A DNA stretch of 41,713 nucleotides, from positions 1 to 41,713 of the forward strand of contig JAULUH010000072.1 of NCBI GenBank assembly GCA_032111745.1, given 5' to 3'. A program made the position numbers and the translations under genes. Origin of the DNA: JAULUH01 sp032111745 (GTDB taxonomy: Bacteria; Chloroflexota; Anaerolineae; JAAEKA01). Positions 30,523-40,663 of this stretch are shown here, piece after piece. Under the pieces are notes generated by a model, which was not told the origin of the DNA, searched no databases, and saw only the letters and a list, made by a program, of their open reading frames with translations. How positions within the stretch are numbered: position 1 is the stretch's first letter; each line of letters opens with the position of its first letter.

Positions 30523-31286
30523 GTGAGGATTTCGAGACCACCTGGCTGGCGCAGTATGAGCGGGTGCGGCCGCACCTGGAGGAGCTGCGCCGGCGACTGC
30601 TGGTGGCAGGGATTGCCCTGCTGGTGGGGGCCATGGTGGCCTTCACCTTTGCCGGCCCCGTGATCGACATCCTGGCCGCACCCGTGGGGGGGCGCTCGGG
30701 CCTGCAGGCCATCGAGGTGACGGAGAACATCTCGGTGTACATGCGGGTGGCGCTGATGCTGGGCGCGACGCTGTCGATGCCGATCATCCTCTACGAGGTG
30801 GTGGCCTTCGTGGTGCCGGGGCTCACCGTGATGGAGAAGCGGCTGCTGTTCCTATCCATCCCGGCCATCTTCATCTGCTTCCTCATCGGGGCGGCGTTTG
30901 CCTATTTCGTGATGCTGCCGGCCGCCATCCCGTTCCTGCTGAACTTCGGGGGCATCCCCACGATGCCGCGGCCGCGGGACTACATCGGGTTCAGCACGCG
31001 GGTGATCTTCTGGATGGGTGTGGCCTTCCAGACGCCGTTGTTCATCGCGCTGCTGGCGCGGGTGGGCGTGATCACGCCGGAGATGCTGATCCGCAGCTGG
31101 CGCATTGCGGTGGTGGTGATGGCGGTGATGGCGGCCATGATCACACCGACCATCGATCCGTTCAACATGATGATCGTCATGGCCCCGCTGTTGGTGCTCT
31201 ACTTGGTCAGCATCGTGCTGGCCAAGTGGGCCTATCGCGAGCGCCAGGTAACGCCGGCCGGGCCGCAAGCGCAGACCGAGCCATAG
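30519..31286 (+). CDS. tatC: twin-arginine translocase subunit TatC
   Basis: The 255-residue protein has six membrane helices and the family landmarks HLEELRRRL at the N terminus (the twin-arginine-signal-binding Glu region), YEVVAFVVPGLTVMEKRLL, FVMLPAAIPFLL and AAMITPTIDPFNMM. It binds Tat signal peptides and with TatA/B exports folded proteins. The ATG overlaps the TatA/B stop by 4 nt. The last roughly 18 residues are polar. The next gene follows after 63 nt. Confidence 0.96.
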   Translation: MSEDFETTWLAQYERVRPHLEELRRRLLVAGIALLVGAMVAFTFAGPVIDILAAPVGGRSGLQAIEVTENISVYMRVALMLGATLSMPIILYEVVAFVVPGLTVMEKRLLFLSIPAIFICFLIGAAFAYFVMLPAAIPFLLNFGGIPTMPRPRDYIGFSTRVIFWMGVAFQTPLFIALLARVGVITPEMLIRSWRIAVVVMAVMAAMITPTIDPFNMMIVMAPLLVLYLVSIVLAKWAYRERQVTPAGPQAQTEP

Positions 31287-31349
31287 GCCAGCGCCGGCGA
31301 AGTGCGGCGGCCCGGCCGGCGGGAACACGGACGAAGGAGTTCACGATCG

Positions 31350-32681
<1,332 letters not shown>

Positions 32682-32877
32682 GCAGAGCCGGGCGCCCGCG
32701 CCCCTCCCGTCCCCCCGGCACCCGGGGCCAGGGTTGCGAGGGCGCCACACCGCCGGGCGTCCTTCGCGCGCGGTGAGCTGGCAAACCCTTCATGAACAGC
32801 AATCCCATCTGCCCCCTGATCATTCAGGAACCACCCGGCAGACAAAGCCCTGCCAACCATCACATCGGAGGAAACCA

Positions 32878-34161
32878 GTGAAGTCTACCCTAGCCTTAGC
32901 CTTGACCCTGGCAGCCGCCCTGGCGCTGGCGGCCTGCTATCCTGTAGCGAGTACACCCCCGGCCCCTGCCGCGGCCACCGAGGCGCCAACCACCGCGCCG
33001 GAACCGGCGCCGGTTGCAACCGAAGCGCCGGCCACCGAGGCCACCGCAGCCCCCCTACCAGAGGTGGAGGGCTTGACCTTCACCGCCGAGCAGGTCACCC
33101 TGGACAGCCAGGGCCTGCCCGAGGCGGGGCAGCCGGTGATGGTGCCGGCGACGGCCTACGACGAGAGCATGCCGCCGGCGCCGATGGGCCTGCCAGAGCA
33201 TATCCAGGTGCTGTTTGGGGTCGACGGGCCCCAGGACCGGCAGCCGCGCGATCCGGTGATCTATATCATCCCGGCCGCGGCCTACGCCACGCTGTGGCTG
33301 GACAACAATAATCCGGCGGTGGCAAACACCCTCGTGGCGATCGACGAGGTCTCCCGTGCGCTGCCTTCCCCGGCGCCTACGGCGGGCTTTCCGGCGCTGC
33401 CAGTGGAGCAGGTGGGCACCTCCTATAATGACCTGGCCGTCCAGGTGGGACGCATTGCTGCGACGGCTGACAGCGCAACCAAGAGCGGCTACCGCTTCGT
33501 CGGGCGCTGGAACCAGGACGCCAACCCGGTGACCAACATCGGGCTGCAGTATGTCTACCAGGGGTACACCAACGATGGGAAAACCCTGGTGTCGGCCTGG
33601 TACCCGGTGCGGACGGCCGCCCTGCCCGACGAGGTGAGCCAGGTATCCGAGGAGGACATGGCGGCCTTCGAGGCCGATCCTACGGCGGCCATTGCGGCCA
33701 AAGCCGAGGAGCTGAACGCCCTCACGGCGGCCGATTTCGAGCCCAACCTGGAACAGCTGGATGCCCTGGTGGCCTCCCTACAGATCGACGGCATGCGCGG
33801 CAACGGCCTGGTCGGCACGCAGTGGCTGTGGGTCGCCACCAGCACCGGCGGCCAGGGCGAGGACGTGCTGGAGCCGGACAAGTACCGCCTGGCCTTTGGC
33901 GAGGACGGCACGCTGGAGGTGACCGCGGACTGCGTCTCGGCCACCGGCACCTACGTCGCCGAGGGCGGCCAGAGCGGCTCCCTGAGCCTGGAGCTGGCGG
34001 AGCCAGCCAGCGCCGACTGCGGGCCAGACTCCCAAAGCACGGAGCTGCTGGAGGCGTTGCCCGCCTTCCAGGACTTCTGGGTGCGGGTGGCTGGCAACCT
34101 GCTGCAGCTGCCCATGCCGGCCGGAGGGCCGGTGTTCCTGTTCGGCAATGTAACAGAGTAG
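32878..34161 (+). CDS. lipoprotein with a C-terminal META/HslJ-like domain
   Basis: The 427-residue precursor starts VKSTLALALTLAAALALAAC, a lipobox with the lipidated Cys at residue 20. A Thr/Pro/Ala-rich linker (about 24-60) follows. The central part (about 65-290) has no motif I know. The C-terminal part (about 300-427) resembles META/HslJ-type beta domains: LVGTQWLWV, a YRLAFGEDGTLEVTADC stretch and a paired Cys. It is an exported, lipid-anchored envelope protein of unknown function. Start GTG 32878 has GGAGG 6 nt upstream. The gap 32682-32877 shows only a 6-bp hairpin. A 36-bp palindrome lies past its stop. Confidence 0.75.
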   Translation: MKSTLALALTLAAALALAACYPVASTPPAPAAATEAPTTAPEPAPVATEAPATEATAAPLPEVEGLTFTAEQVTLDSQGLPEAGQPVMVPATAYDESMPPAPMGLPEHIQVLFGVDGPQDRQPRDPVIYIIPAAAYATLWLDNNNPAVANTLVAIDEVSRALPSPAPTAGFPALPVEQVGTSYNDLAVQVGRIAATADSATKSGYRFVGRWNQDANPVTNIGLQYVYQGYTNDGKTLVSAWYPVRTAALPDEVSQVSEEDMAAFEADPTAAIAAKAEELNALTAADFEPNLEQLDALVASLQIDGMRGNGLVGTQWLWVATSTGGQGEDVLEPDKYRLAFGEDGTLEVTADCVSATGTYVAEGGQSGSLSLELAEPASADCGPDSQSTELLEALPAFQDFWVRVAGNLLQLPMPAGGPVFLFGNVTE

Positions 34162-34168
34162 CAGGGGA

Positions 34169-34204
34169 GCCTCGGGGACCCTCAAGCTTGAGGGTCCCCG
34201 AGGC
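34169..34204. terminator. 36-bp perfect palindrome between convergent genes
   Basis: Positions 34169-34186 are the exact reverse complement of 34187-34204, giving an 18-bp perfect stem (GCCTCGGGGACCCTCAAG). It begins 8 nt after the lipoprotein stop and covers the stop and last codons of the copper ATPase. It is probably a bidirectional terminator; no T-tract is seen on either side. Confidence 0.75.
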
Positions 34205-36305
34205 GGACGCGGCGCAGGGTCTGGGCGTTGATAGCCACGATGACCGTGCTCAGCGACATGAACAGCGCGCCCACGGCCGGCGACAACAGGATGCCGAAGC
34301 TGGGGTAGAGCAGGCCCGCGGCCAGGGGGATGGCCACCACGTTGTAGCCGGTGGCCCAGAGCAGGTTCTCCTGCATCTTGCGATAGCTGGCTTTGCTCAG
34401 CTCGAAGACCTTGACCACGTCCAGCGGGTTGCTCTGGACGAGGATGATGCCCGCGGACTCGATGGCAACATCTGTGCCGCTGCCGATGGCTATACCCACG
34501 TCGGAGCGGGCCAAGGCAGGCGCGTCGTTGACCCCGTCTCCCACCATAGCCACCTGGCGCCCCTCGGCCTGGAGCGCGGCCACCTGCCGGTCCTTGTGCT
34601 CGGGCAGCACCTCGGCGAAGTAGCTGTCGATGCCCAACTCAGCGGCCACGGCCGCCGCTACCTCCTGGCTGTCTCCCGTGAGCATCACAACGCGGATGCC
34701 CAGTTCGTGAAGCCGGTCCACGGCGGGCTTGCTCTGCGGGCGGATGACGTCGGCAAGGGCGAAGGCAGCTGCTACGGCCCCGCCATCCACCAGGTAGACG
34801 ACGGTCTGGCCCTTGCTGCCAGCAGCTTCGGCGAAACTGGTCAGCGCGGCACCGGGCACCACCGCTAACATCTCCAGCAGCCGCGGCCCACCTACGGCAA
34901 CCTGGCGACCGGCACTACTGGCACGCACACCCCGCCCCTTGATGGCCTCGAAGCCGTCGACAGCCGGCAGGGCCAGCCCTTGCTCCGCTGCAGACTGGCG
35001 AAGGGCGCGGGCGATGATGTGCTCCGAGTCACCCTCGACAGCTGCGGTCAGCGCCAGCGCCGCGTCCCCGTCGTAACCCTCCGCCACAGCCATGCTGGCG
35101 ACGCCGAAATTGCCCTGGGTCAGGGTGCCGGTCTTGTCGAAGATCACGGTGTCGATCTCCCGAGCTGACTCCAGGGCCAGGCGATCGCGCACCAGGATGC
35201 CGTTGCTGGCGGCCAGGCCGGTGGAGATGGATACTACCAGGGGAATGGCCAGTCCCAGCGCGTGCGGGCAGGCGATGACCAGCACCGTGGCGACCCGCTG
35301 CACCACGTCCACGTCAAAGCCCTGGGCGACGGTCCAGGCGATGGCCGTCAGCAAGGCGGCGACTACGGCGACGTAGAACAGCCAGCCGGCCGCCCGGTCG
35401 GCGAGGACCTGGGTGCGCGACTTGCTTTGCTGGGCCTGTTCCACCAGGCGCATGATGCCGGCCAGCGCGGTCTCGTCGCCGGTGGCGCTGATGCGCAGGC
35501 GCAGGCTGCCGCTGCCGTTGATGGAGCCAGCAATCGCCTGAGCGCCGGGCTGTTTCTGGACCGGCCGCGACTCGCCGGTGATCATGGCCTCATCGACATC
35601 CGACTCGCCCTCGGCGATCTCGCCGTCCGCCGGGATGCTGGTGCCCGGCCGTACCAGTACCAGGTCGCCGGCCCGCAGTGCGCTGGTGGAAACGGTCTCC
35701 ACGCTACCATCGGGCCGGATGCGCTCGGCGGTGTCAGGCATCAACCTGGCCAGCTCCTGCAGGGCGCCCGAGGCCTGGCGCACACTGCGCATCTCCAACC
35801 AATGGCCCAACAACATGACGTCGATCAGGGTCACCAGCTCCCAGAAGAAACCGCCCTCAGGGTCGATCACCAGGGCGGCCAGGCTGTAGAGGAAGGCGAC
35901 GCTAATGGCCAAGGAGATGAGTGTCATCATGCCCGGCTGCCGCTGGCGCAGCTCGGGCACAGCCATGCGCAGGAACGGCACTCCACCGATAACAAACACG
36001 AGGGTGGCGAAGACTGGCCCAATCCAGCGGCTGCCGAGAAAGGCCGGCATGCTGAAGTTAAGCCAGTCCTGCAGCATGGGGCTGGTCAGGAGCACCGGCA
36101 CGCTTAGGGCCAGGCAGATCCAGAACCGGTTGCGGAACATCCGCTCGTGGCCGGTGTGGTCCACCCGGTGGGCCCCCTGCCCGTGGCCGGCCGGGGTTAG
36201 TCCCCCGTCCGCCGCGGCCCCGGCGGGGGTAGCCGTGGCATGATGGTGGGGCGCCGGCCCTGGTGCCGGGCTGCCGTGCTCCTCCTGGTGGCTGGCATGG
36301 TTCAT
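34182..36305 (-). CDS. copB: CopB-type copper-translocating P1B-ATPase (CPH)
   Basis: The 707-residue protein has a His-rich N-terminal metal-binding region (about 1-50; HHHATATP, GHGQGAHRVDHTGHERM) instead of CxxC HMA domains. It then has the P-type signature: TGES in the actuator, CPH in the sixth helix (IACPHALGLAIPL), DKTGTLT, and GDGVNDAPAL. The CPH motif and His-rich tail mark the CopB/Cu(II)-type group that exports copper. The start is ATG 36305; GGAGG lies upstream but with a long 12-nt spacing. Three TGACG repeats lie 73 bp upstream. No CsoR, CopZ or CopY is in view. Confidence 0.92.
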   Translation of the reverse strand: MNHASHQEEHGSPAPGPAPHHHATATPAGAAADGGLTPAGHGQGAHRVDHTGHERMFRNRFWICLALSVPVLLTSPMLQDWLNFSMPAFLGSRWIGPVFATLVFVIGGVPFLRMAVPELRQRQPGMMTLISLAISVAFLYSLAALVIDPEGGFFWELVTLIDVMLLGHWLEMRSVRQASGALQELARLMPDTAERIRPDGSVETVSTSALRAGDLVLVRPGTSIPADGEIAEGESDVDEAMITGESRPVQKQPGAQAIAGSINGSGSLRLRISATGDETALAGIMRLVEQAQQSKSRTQVLADRAAGWLFYVAVVAALLTAIAWTVAQGFDVDVVQRVATVLVIACPHALGLAIPLVVSISTGLAASNGILVRDRLALESAREIDTVIFDKTGTLTQGNFGVASMAVAEGYDGDAALALTAAVEGDSEHIIARALRQSAAEQGLALPAVDGFEAIKGRGVRASSAGRQVAVGGPRLLEMLAVVPGAALTSFAEAAGSKGQTVVYLVDGGAVAAAFALADVIRPQSKPAVDRLHELGIRVVMLTGDSQEVAAAVAAELGIDSYFAEVLPEHKDRQVAALQAEGRQVAMVGDGVNDAPALARSDVGIAIGSGTDVAIESAGIILVQSNPLDVVKVFELSKASYRKMQENLLWATGYNVVAIPLAAGLLYPSFGILLSPAVGALFMSLSTVIVAINAQTLRRVRLGDPQA

Positions 36306-36377
36306 GGTAGGGGCGATCCTCCTTCCCGGCCGGCTCAACCGGCCCTGAGTCCAGGCATCTATCCTACCGGCCGGGTA

Positions 36378-36404
36378 TGACGGCCGGATGACGCTTGTGT
36401 GACG
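36378..36404. promoter_or_regulatory. three TGACG repeats with 11-bp period upstream of copB
   Basis: TGACG occurs at 36378-36382, 36389-36393 and 36400-36404, exactly 11 bp apart (one helical turn). On the copB coding strand these read CGTCA(C/T). OmpR/PhoB-family response regulators bind direct repeats with this period, so this is a candidate operator. It lies in the 181-nt copB-priA gap. Confidence 0.5.
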
Positions 36405-36486
36405 TTTCTGTAAAGATATTGCACCAATCTTGGTGCTGCCGCCAGGGCCAATGGCGCCGCCACCCAGTCTGCCCCCCCCGCTCCCT

Positions 36487-39456
36487 TCACAGCACCGTAG
36501 CCGGGTCCACGTCGATGCGCCAGCCGGGGGGGATGGTGGCGAGGCGGAGGAGGGCGGCGGGGTCGGGGGCCCGCACCACGATCTGCCAGCGGTATTTGCC
36601 GCTCTCGCGGCCGAAGAAACAGGGGGCGGGGCCGATGAGGTCGACATCGCCGAGGTCGTGCTGGTGGATCAGCACGCGCAGGCCGCGACCCAGAGCCTCG
36701 GCCGCGGCGCGGGCGTGGTCCTCTTTGGCGTGCAGGAAGACCAGCTTGGCCAGGCGGCGGAAGGGGGGATAGCCGAGCTCCCGGCGAAAACCCAGCTCCT
36801 GGCGGTAGAAATCCAGGTAGTCGTGGCGCCGGGCGGCCTGGATGACGTAGTGCTCGGGGCGGTAGCTCTGGACGATGACGCGCCCCCCCAAGAGGCTGCG
36901 GCCAGCGCGGCCGGCGACCTGGGTGAGCAGCTGGAAGCTGCGCTCGGCGGCGCGAAAGTCGGGCAGGTAGAGGCCGACGTCGGCGCTGATCACGCCGACC
37001 AGGGTTACCATAGGCAGGTCCAGCCCCTTGGCGATCATCTGGGTGCCGACCATGACGTCGGCCTCCCGCTGGACGAAGCGGCTGAGGATGGCATCGTGGC
37101 TGCCCTTGCGGCCGGTGACGTCGCGGTCCCAGCGCAGGACGCGGGCGGCCGGCCACAGGCTCTGGACCAGCTCGGCGATCTTCTCGGTGCCGGTGCCCAG
37201 GTAGCGAATACGCCGGCTGGCGCACTCGGGGCAGCGCTCGGGAGAGGGCTGGCGGCGGCCACAGTGGTGGCAGACCAGGGTGGGGTGGGCCTCGCCGCCG
37301 CCGACGGGCAGGTGGTAGGTGAGGGGGACGTCGCAGTGCGCGCAGGTGAGCACGTGGCCACAGTCGCGGCATATGACGAAGGTCGCGGTGCCGCGGCGAT
37401 TGAGGAAGAGGATGGCCTGCTGGCCGGAGGCCAGGGTGCCGGTAAGGGCCTCCTGGAGGCTGCGGCTGAGGACAGAGCGGTTGCCGGCTCGGAGCTCCTG
37501 GCGCAGGTCGACTACCTGCACCCGGGGCAGGTCGGTGTAGAGGGCGTCAGGGGCGACGGGCAGGGGGTGGTAGACGGTGTGGGGCAGGTGCAGGCGCTCT
37601 TGCTGCTCGGCGATGGCGCGGGCGTGGCCCATGATGCGGCGGGGCAGGTGCAACCGACGGATCTGGCCCAGCTCGGCGGCGTAGGTGGTCTCCAGGGCAG
37701 GGGTGGCAGAGCCCAGGACTACGGTGGCGGGGGCCAGGCGGGCCAGGTGCAGGGCGGCGTCGCGGGCGTGATAGCGGGGGGAGCGCTGCGCCTCCTTGTA
37801 GGAGGGGTCGTGCTCCTCGTCCAGCACGACGAGGCCCAGGCGGGGCAGGGGCAGGAAGAGGGCCGAGCGGGTGCCCACGACCACGCTGGCCCGGGGATCG
37901 CCGCCGCGGGCCAAGCGCCAGACGTCGTAGCGCTCCCCGGCCGAGAGCCCGCTGTGATAGACGGTGACGCGGCCGCCAAAGCGGGCGGCGAAGCGCCGCA
38001 CGGTCTGCGGCGTCAGGGCGATCTCGGGCACCAGCACCAGGGCCTGGCGCCCGGCAGCCAGGGTGGCGGCGATGGCCCGCAGGTAGATCTCGGTCTTGCC
38101 GCTGCCGGTGACGCCGTGAAGCAGGAAGGCAGCGGACGGGAGGCCGGGGTCCATGGCCTCGGTGATGGTTTGCCAGACGGCGGCCTGGTCGGGGGTGAGG
38201 GCCGGGGGCTGGTCGGCGACGAACTCCTGGCCGGCCAGGGGATCGCGCCAGACCTCGGCGGTGTCCAGGCTGACCAGGCCGGCGGCGGCCAGGGTGCGCA
38301 GGGTGGGCAGGTCGACGTTGGCCTCGGCGGCCAGCCAGCCGAGCCCGACCGGGCCAGGCGCGGCGGCCAGGGCGGCCAGGGCGCGCTGGTATTTCTCGCC
38401 GCGGCGGAGCTGGATCAGGCGGGCAGGGATCTCGCCGGGAGGGAGGGCCAGGGCCACGCGCTGCTGGCGATCGATGGTGATCCAGGAGCGGCGGGCCAGG
38501 CTGCGCAGGGGGGCCATGGTGCAGCCCACTGCCGCGCAGGCCTCGGCAACCAGCGGCGAAGGGCCAGGATGGGCGGCCAGCCAGGCCAGCAGGCCGGCCT
38601 GTTTGGAGGGCCGGCCGAGGGTAGGCAGCACGCGGTCTATGGTGGCCTGGTCGGCCAGCAGGGTGACCTGGCGGACGGCCTTGGGGCGTGGCGGGGGCTG
38701 GACGACCTGGCGCTGGCGGGCTATCAGCCCCTGGTCCAGCAAGGGCTGCCAGACGCTGCGGCGGGCCAGGGCCGGGGCGCGGCGGCGCAGGTCGCTCTCG
38801 CGAACCTGCCCGCGGCGGTGCAGAAGGTCAAGCAGGGCGTGCTGGGCGGGCTTGAGGTCGGGAAACTGGGGAAAGTGAACGTCGGGCGGCAGGGCCTCGG
38901 CGAAGTCCGCGGACCCAAAGGCCATCTGGTGCGGCTCTGCCGTACCGGCAGCCGCATCTACGGCTTCGGCCAGGGCCTGCTGAGCAAGTGGCGTTAGCGC
39001 CAGCACGGGCTCCGCGGCCTGGGCCAGGCCAGGGGGCAACATGAGCAGGAGGCAATCCAGGATGGGAGCCAGATAGCGGTGGCTGAGCCAGGTGGCCAGC
39101 TCCAGCTGGGCGGGGGTGCAGACCGGCTCGGGCATGACCAGGCCGTCGATGGGGCGCGGGTCTACGCCGGGGGGCGGTTGGACAGCCAGGGCCAGCACCA
39201 CGCCCTGGAGCTGCTGGCGGCCAAAGGGCACCCAGACCAGGTGGCCGGGCTGCAGGGTGCCGTGCAGGTGGGCGGGGACGGCGTAGTGGAAGGTGAGGCC
39301 CTCCAAGGCGCCGGATGCGGTCTCGCCGCTCTCCGTGCCCGCAGGGGGCGCGGCGGGGAAGGGCTGCTCCGGCGCGGCGGGGGCGGCTGGCTCCGGCGAC
39401 GGCGTGTCCGTCAGGCGGCGGGCCATGGGCGTGTGGACCACGACTTCGGCGAACAT
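36487..39456 (-). CDS. priA: primosomal protein N' (replication restart helicase PriA)
   Basis: The 989-residue protein is longer than E. coli PriA (732) because of an Ala/Pro-rich insertion near the N terminus and a longer central region. It has the Walker A motif GVTGSGKTEIYL, the DEEHDPSYK box, the motif SATPALET, the cysteine-rich zinc region (CRDCGHVLTCAHCDVPL, CHHCGRRQPSPERCPEC) and GRAGR. It reloads DnaB at collapsed forks. The start is ATG 39456, with GGAG about 8 nt upstream. It lies 31 nt after the rhomboid gene. A long ORF on the opposite strand is a codon shadow. Confidence 0.95.
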   Translation of the reverse strand: MFAEVVVHTPMARRLTDTPSPEPAAPAAPEQPFPAAPPAGTESGETASGALEGLTFHYAVPAHLHGTLQPGHLVWVPFGRQQLQGVVLALAVQPPPGVDPRPIDGLVMPEPVCTPAQLELATWLSHRYLAPILDCLLLMLPPGLAQAAEPVLALTPLAQQALAEAVDAAAGTAEPHQMAFGSADFAEALPPDVHFPQFPDLKPAQHALLDLLHRRGQVRESDLRRRAPALARRSVWQPLLDQGLIARQRQVVQPPPRPKAVRQVTLLADQATIDRVLPTLGRPSKQAGLLAWLAAHPGPSPLVAEACAAVGCTMAPLRSLARRSWITIDRQQRVALALPPGEIPARLIQLRRGEKYQRALAALAAAPGPVGLGWLAAEANVDLPTLRTLAAAGLVSLDTAEVWRDPLAGQEFVADQPPALTPDQAAVWQTITEAMDPGLPSAAFLLHGVTGSGKTEIYLRAIAATLAAGRQALVLVPEIALTPQTVRRFAARFGGRVTVYHSGLSAGERYDVWRLARGGDPRASVVVGTRSALFLPLPRLGLVVLDEEHDPSYKEAQRSPRYHARDAALHLARLAPATVVLGSATPALETTYAAELGQIRRLHLPRRIMGHARAIAEQQERLHLPHTVYHPLPVAPDALYTDLPRVQVVDLRQELRAGNRSVLSRSLQEALTGTLASGQQAILFLNRRGTATFVICRDCGHVLTCAHCDVPLTYHLPVGGGEAHPTLVCHHCGRRQPSPERCPECASRRIRYLGTGTEKIAELVQSLWPAARVLRWDRDVTGRKGSHDAILSRFVQREADVMVGTQMIAKGLDLPMVTLVGVISADVGLYLPDFRAAERSFQLLTQVAGRAGRSLLGGRVIVQSYRPEHYVIQAARRHDYLDFYRQELGFRRELGYPPFRRLAKLVFLHAKEDHARAAAEALGRGLRVLIHQHDLGDVDLIGPAPCFFGRESGKYRWQIVVRAPDPAALLRLATIPPGWRIDVDPATVL

Positions 39457-39487
39457 CAGCGGATCTCCAGGCGCTCCCACGGCAGGG

Positions 39488-40663
39488 TCACGGCTGCTGC
39501 AGCTGGCGCAGCAGGGCTTCCCCCCGGGCCCTCTCCGTGTCGGAGCCGGCCAGGGTCAGGTAGGTGTTCAGGGCGCCAATGGCCTCAGGCCGGCGGCCCA
39601 GCTCGGCGTAGACCTGGGCCAGGTTCCAGTGGGTGCTGGCCAGGTCCGGCTCCAGGCTGGCGGAGTCTTCCCAGGCCTGGCGGGCAGCCTCCAGGTGGCC
39701 CTGGTTGGCCTCGGCGGCGCCCAGGTAGAAGAGGACGACCCCGTCGTCGGGGTGATCGGCGGCCAGGGGGTGCAGGATCTGCGTGGCCGCAGCGTAGTCC
39801 TCCCCGTCGATCAGCTCGATGGCCTGGTTGAGGCGAGCCTGGGGGGAGCCGTTCCAGAGCACGGTGGCGCCGGCTGTCAACAGGGCCAGCACCAGCATGA
39901 CGACTATCAGGTGGATGAGCTTGCTCTGCAAGGTGGTCTGGTCCTCCAGGGTGAGGACCTCGCTGGGGAGGTAGCCGCTGGGCATGGCGTATTTGGGCAC
40001 CAGCAGCCAGCCCAGCACCGCGCCGGTGATCAGCCCGCCCAGGTGCGCCGTATTGTTGATATAGGGCACGGTGAAGCCGATGAAGAGGTTGATCATCAGC
40101 ACCATGGCCAGGCTGCGCAGGTTGGCCTGGGCGCGGCTGCCGAGCAGCTTGCGGTGGACCCAGAAGTAGGCCACCTCGGCGCCGAACAGGCCGAAGATGG
40201 CGCCGCTGGCCCCCACCGAGGGGTTGTTGTTGCCCATCACGTAGCCCAGCAGGTAGAAGGCGATGCTGCCGCCCAGGCCGCTGAGCAGGTAGATGGCCAG
40301 GAAGCGGCTCGTGCCGTACAGGCTCTCCACGTCGCGGCCGAGGATGTAGAGCGCGTAGGTGTTGAACAGCAGGTGGATCAACCCGCCGTGCAGGAACATG
40401 CTGGTGAATAGGCGCCAGAACTCGCCGCCGGCGATCAGGGTGCTCTGGTGCGCGCCGAAGCGCAGCAGGACGTCCGTCGGGATGTTGCCGGTGAAGCCAT
40501 TCTGGAGCGGGTTGGATAGGGCGATAAGGCCCATCGCCACCACCACGTTGATCCCCATCAGGACGTACGTGGCGCGCGGCTGGGCCAGGGGCAGGCGGAA
40601 GCCCGTCTGCGGCGCAGCCGCAGTCTCCGCCGGGGGTGCGGTGGGCTCGTAGGGCACGCTCAC
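39488..40663 (-). CDS. rhomboid-family serine protease with C-terminal TPRs
   Basis: The 391-residue protein has a short cytosolic start, then the rhomboid core: HGGLIHLLFN with the oxyanion Asn101, GASGAIFG with nucleophile Ser153, and AHLGG with general base His207. An additional membrane helix near 260-280 follows, then TPR-like repeats (about 290-391). Rhomboids cut within membrane segments. The GTG at 40663 overlaps the gmk stop codon (GTGA). The TPR domain may recruit substrates. The target is unknown. Confidence 0.92.
   Translation of the reverse strand: MSVPYEPTAPPAETAAAPQTGFRLPLAQPRATYVLMGINVVVAMGLIALSNPLQNGFTGNIPTDVLLRFGAHQSTLIAGGEFWRLFTSMFLHGGLIHLLFNTYALYILGRDVESLYGTSRFLAIYLLSGLGGSIAFYLLGYVMGNNNPSVGASGAIFGLFGAEVAYFWVHRKLLGSRAQANLRSLAMVLMINLFIGFTVPYINNTAHLGGLITGAVLGWLLVPKYAMPSGYLPSEVLTLEDQTTLQSKLIHLIVVMLVLALLTAGATVLWNGSPQARLNQAIELIDGEDYAAATQILHPLAADHPDDGVVLFYLGAAEANQGHLEAARQAWEDSASLEPDLASTHWNLAQVYAELGRRPEAIGALNTYLTLAGSDTERARGEALLRQLQQP

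Noticed and set aside
32713..32727. 6-bp GC hairpin after the COG2403 gene
   Set aside because: Short, no T-tract, and expected by chance in GC-rich DNA.
34182..36305. SEHII instead of SEHPL in the ATPase nucleotide-binding domain
   Set aside because: The His is kept, and from memory CopB-type members often vary at the Pro, so it is not a sign of inactivity.
36430..38997. 855-codon ORF on the plus strand opposite priA
   Set aside because: Composition is Gly/Gln/Asp/Ala-rich and repeats the codon bias of priA; the priA frame has full helicase motifs. It is a high-GC codon shadow.
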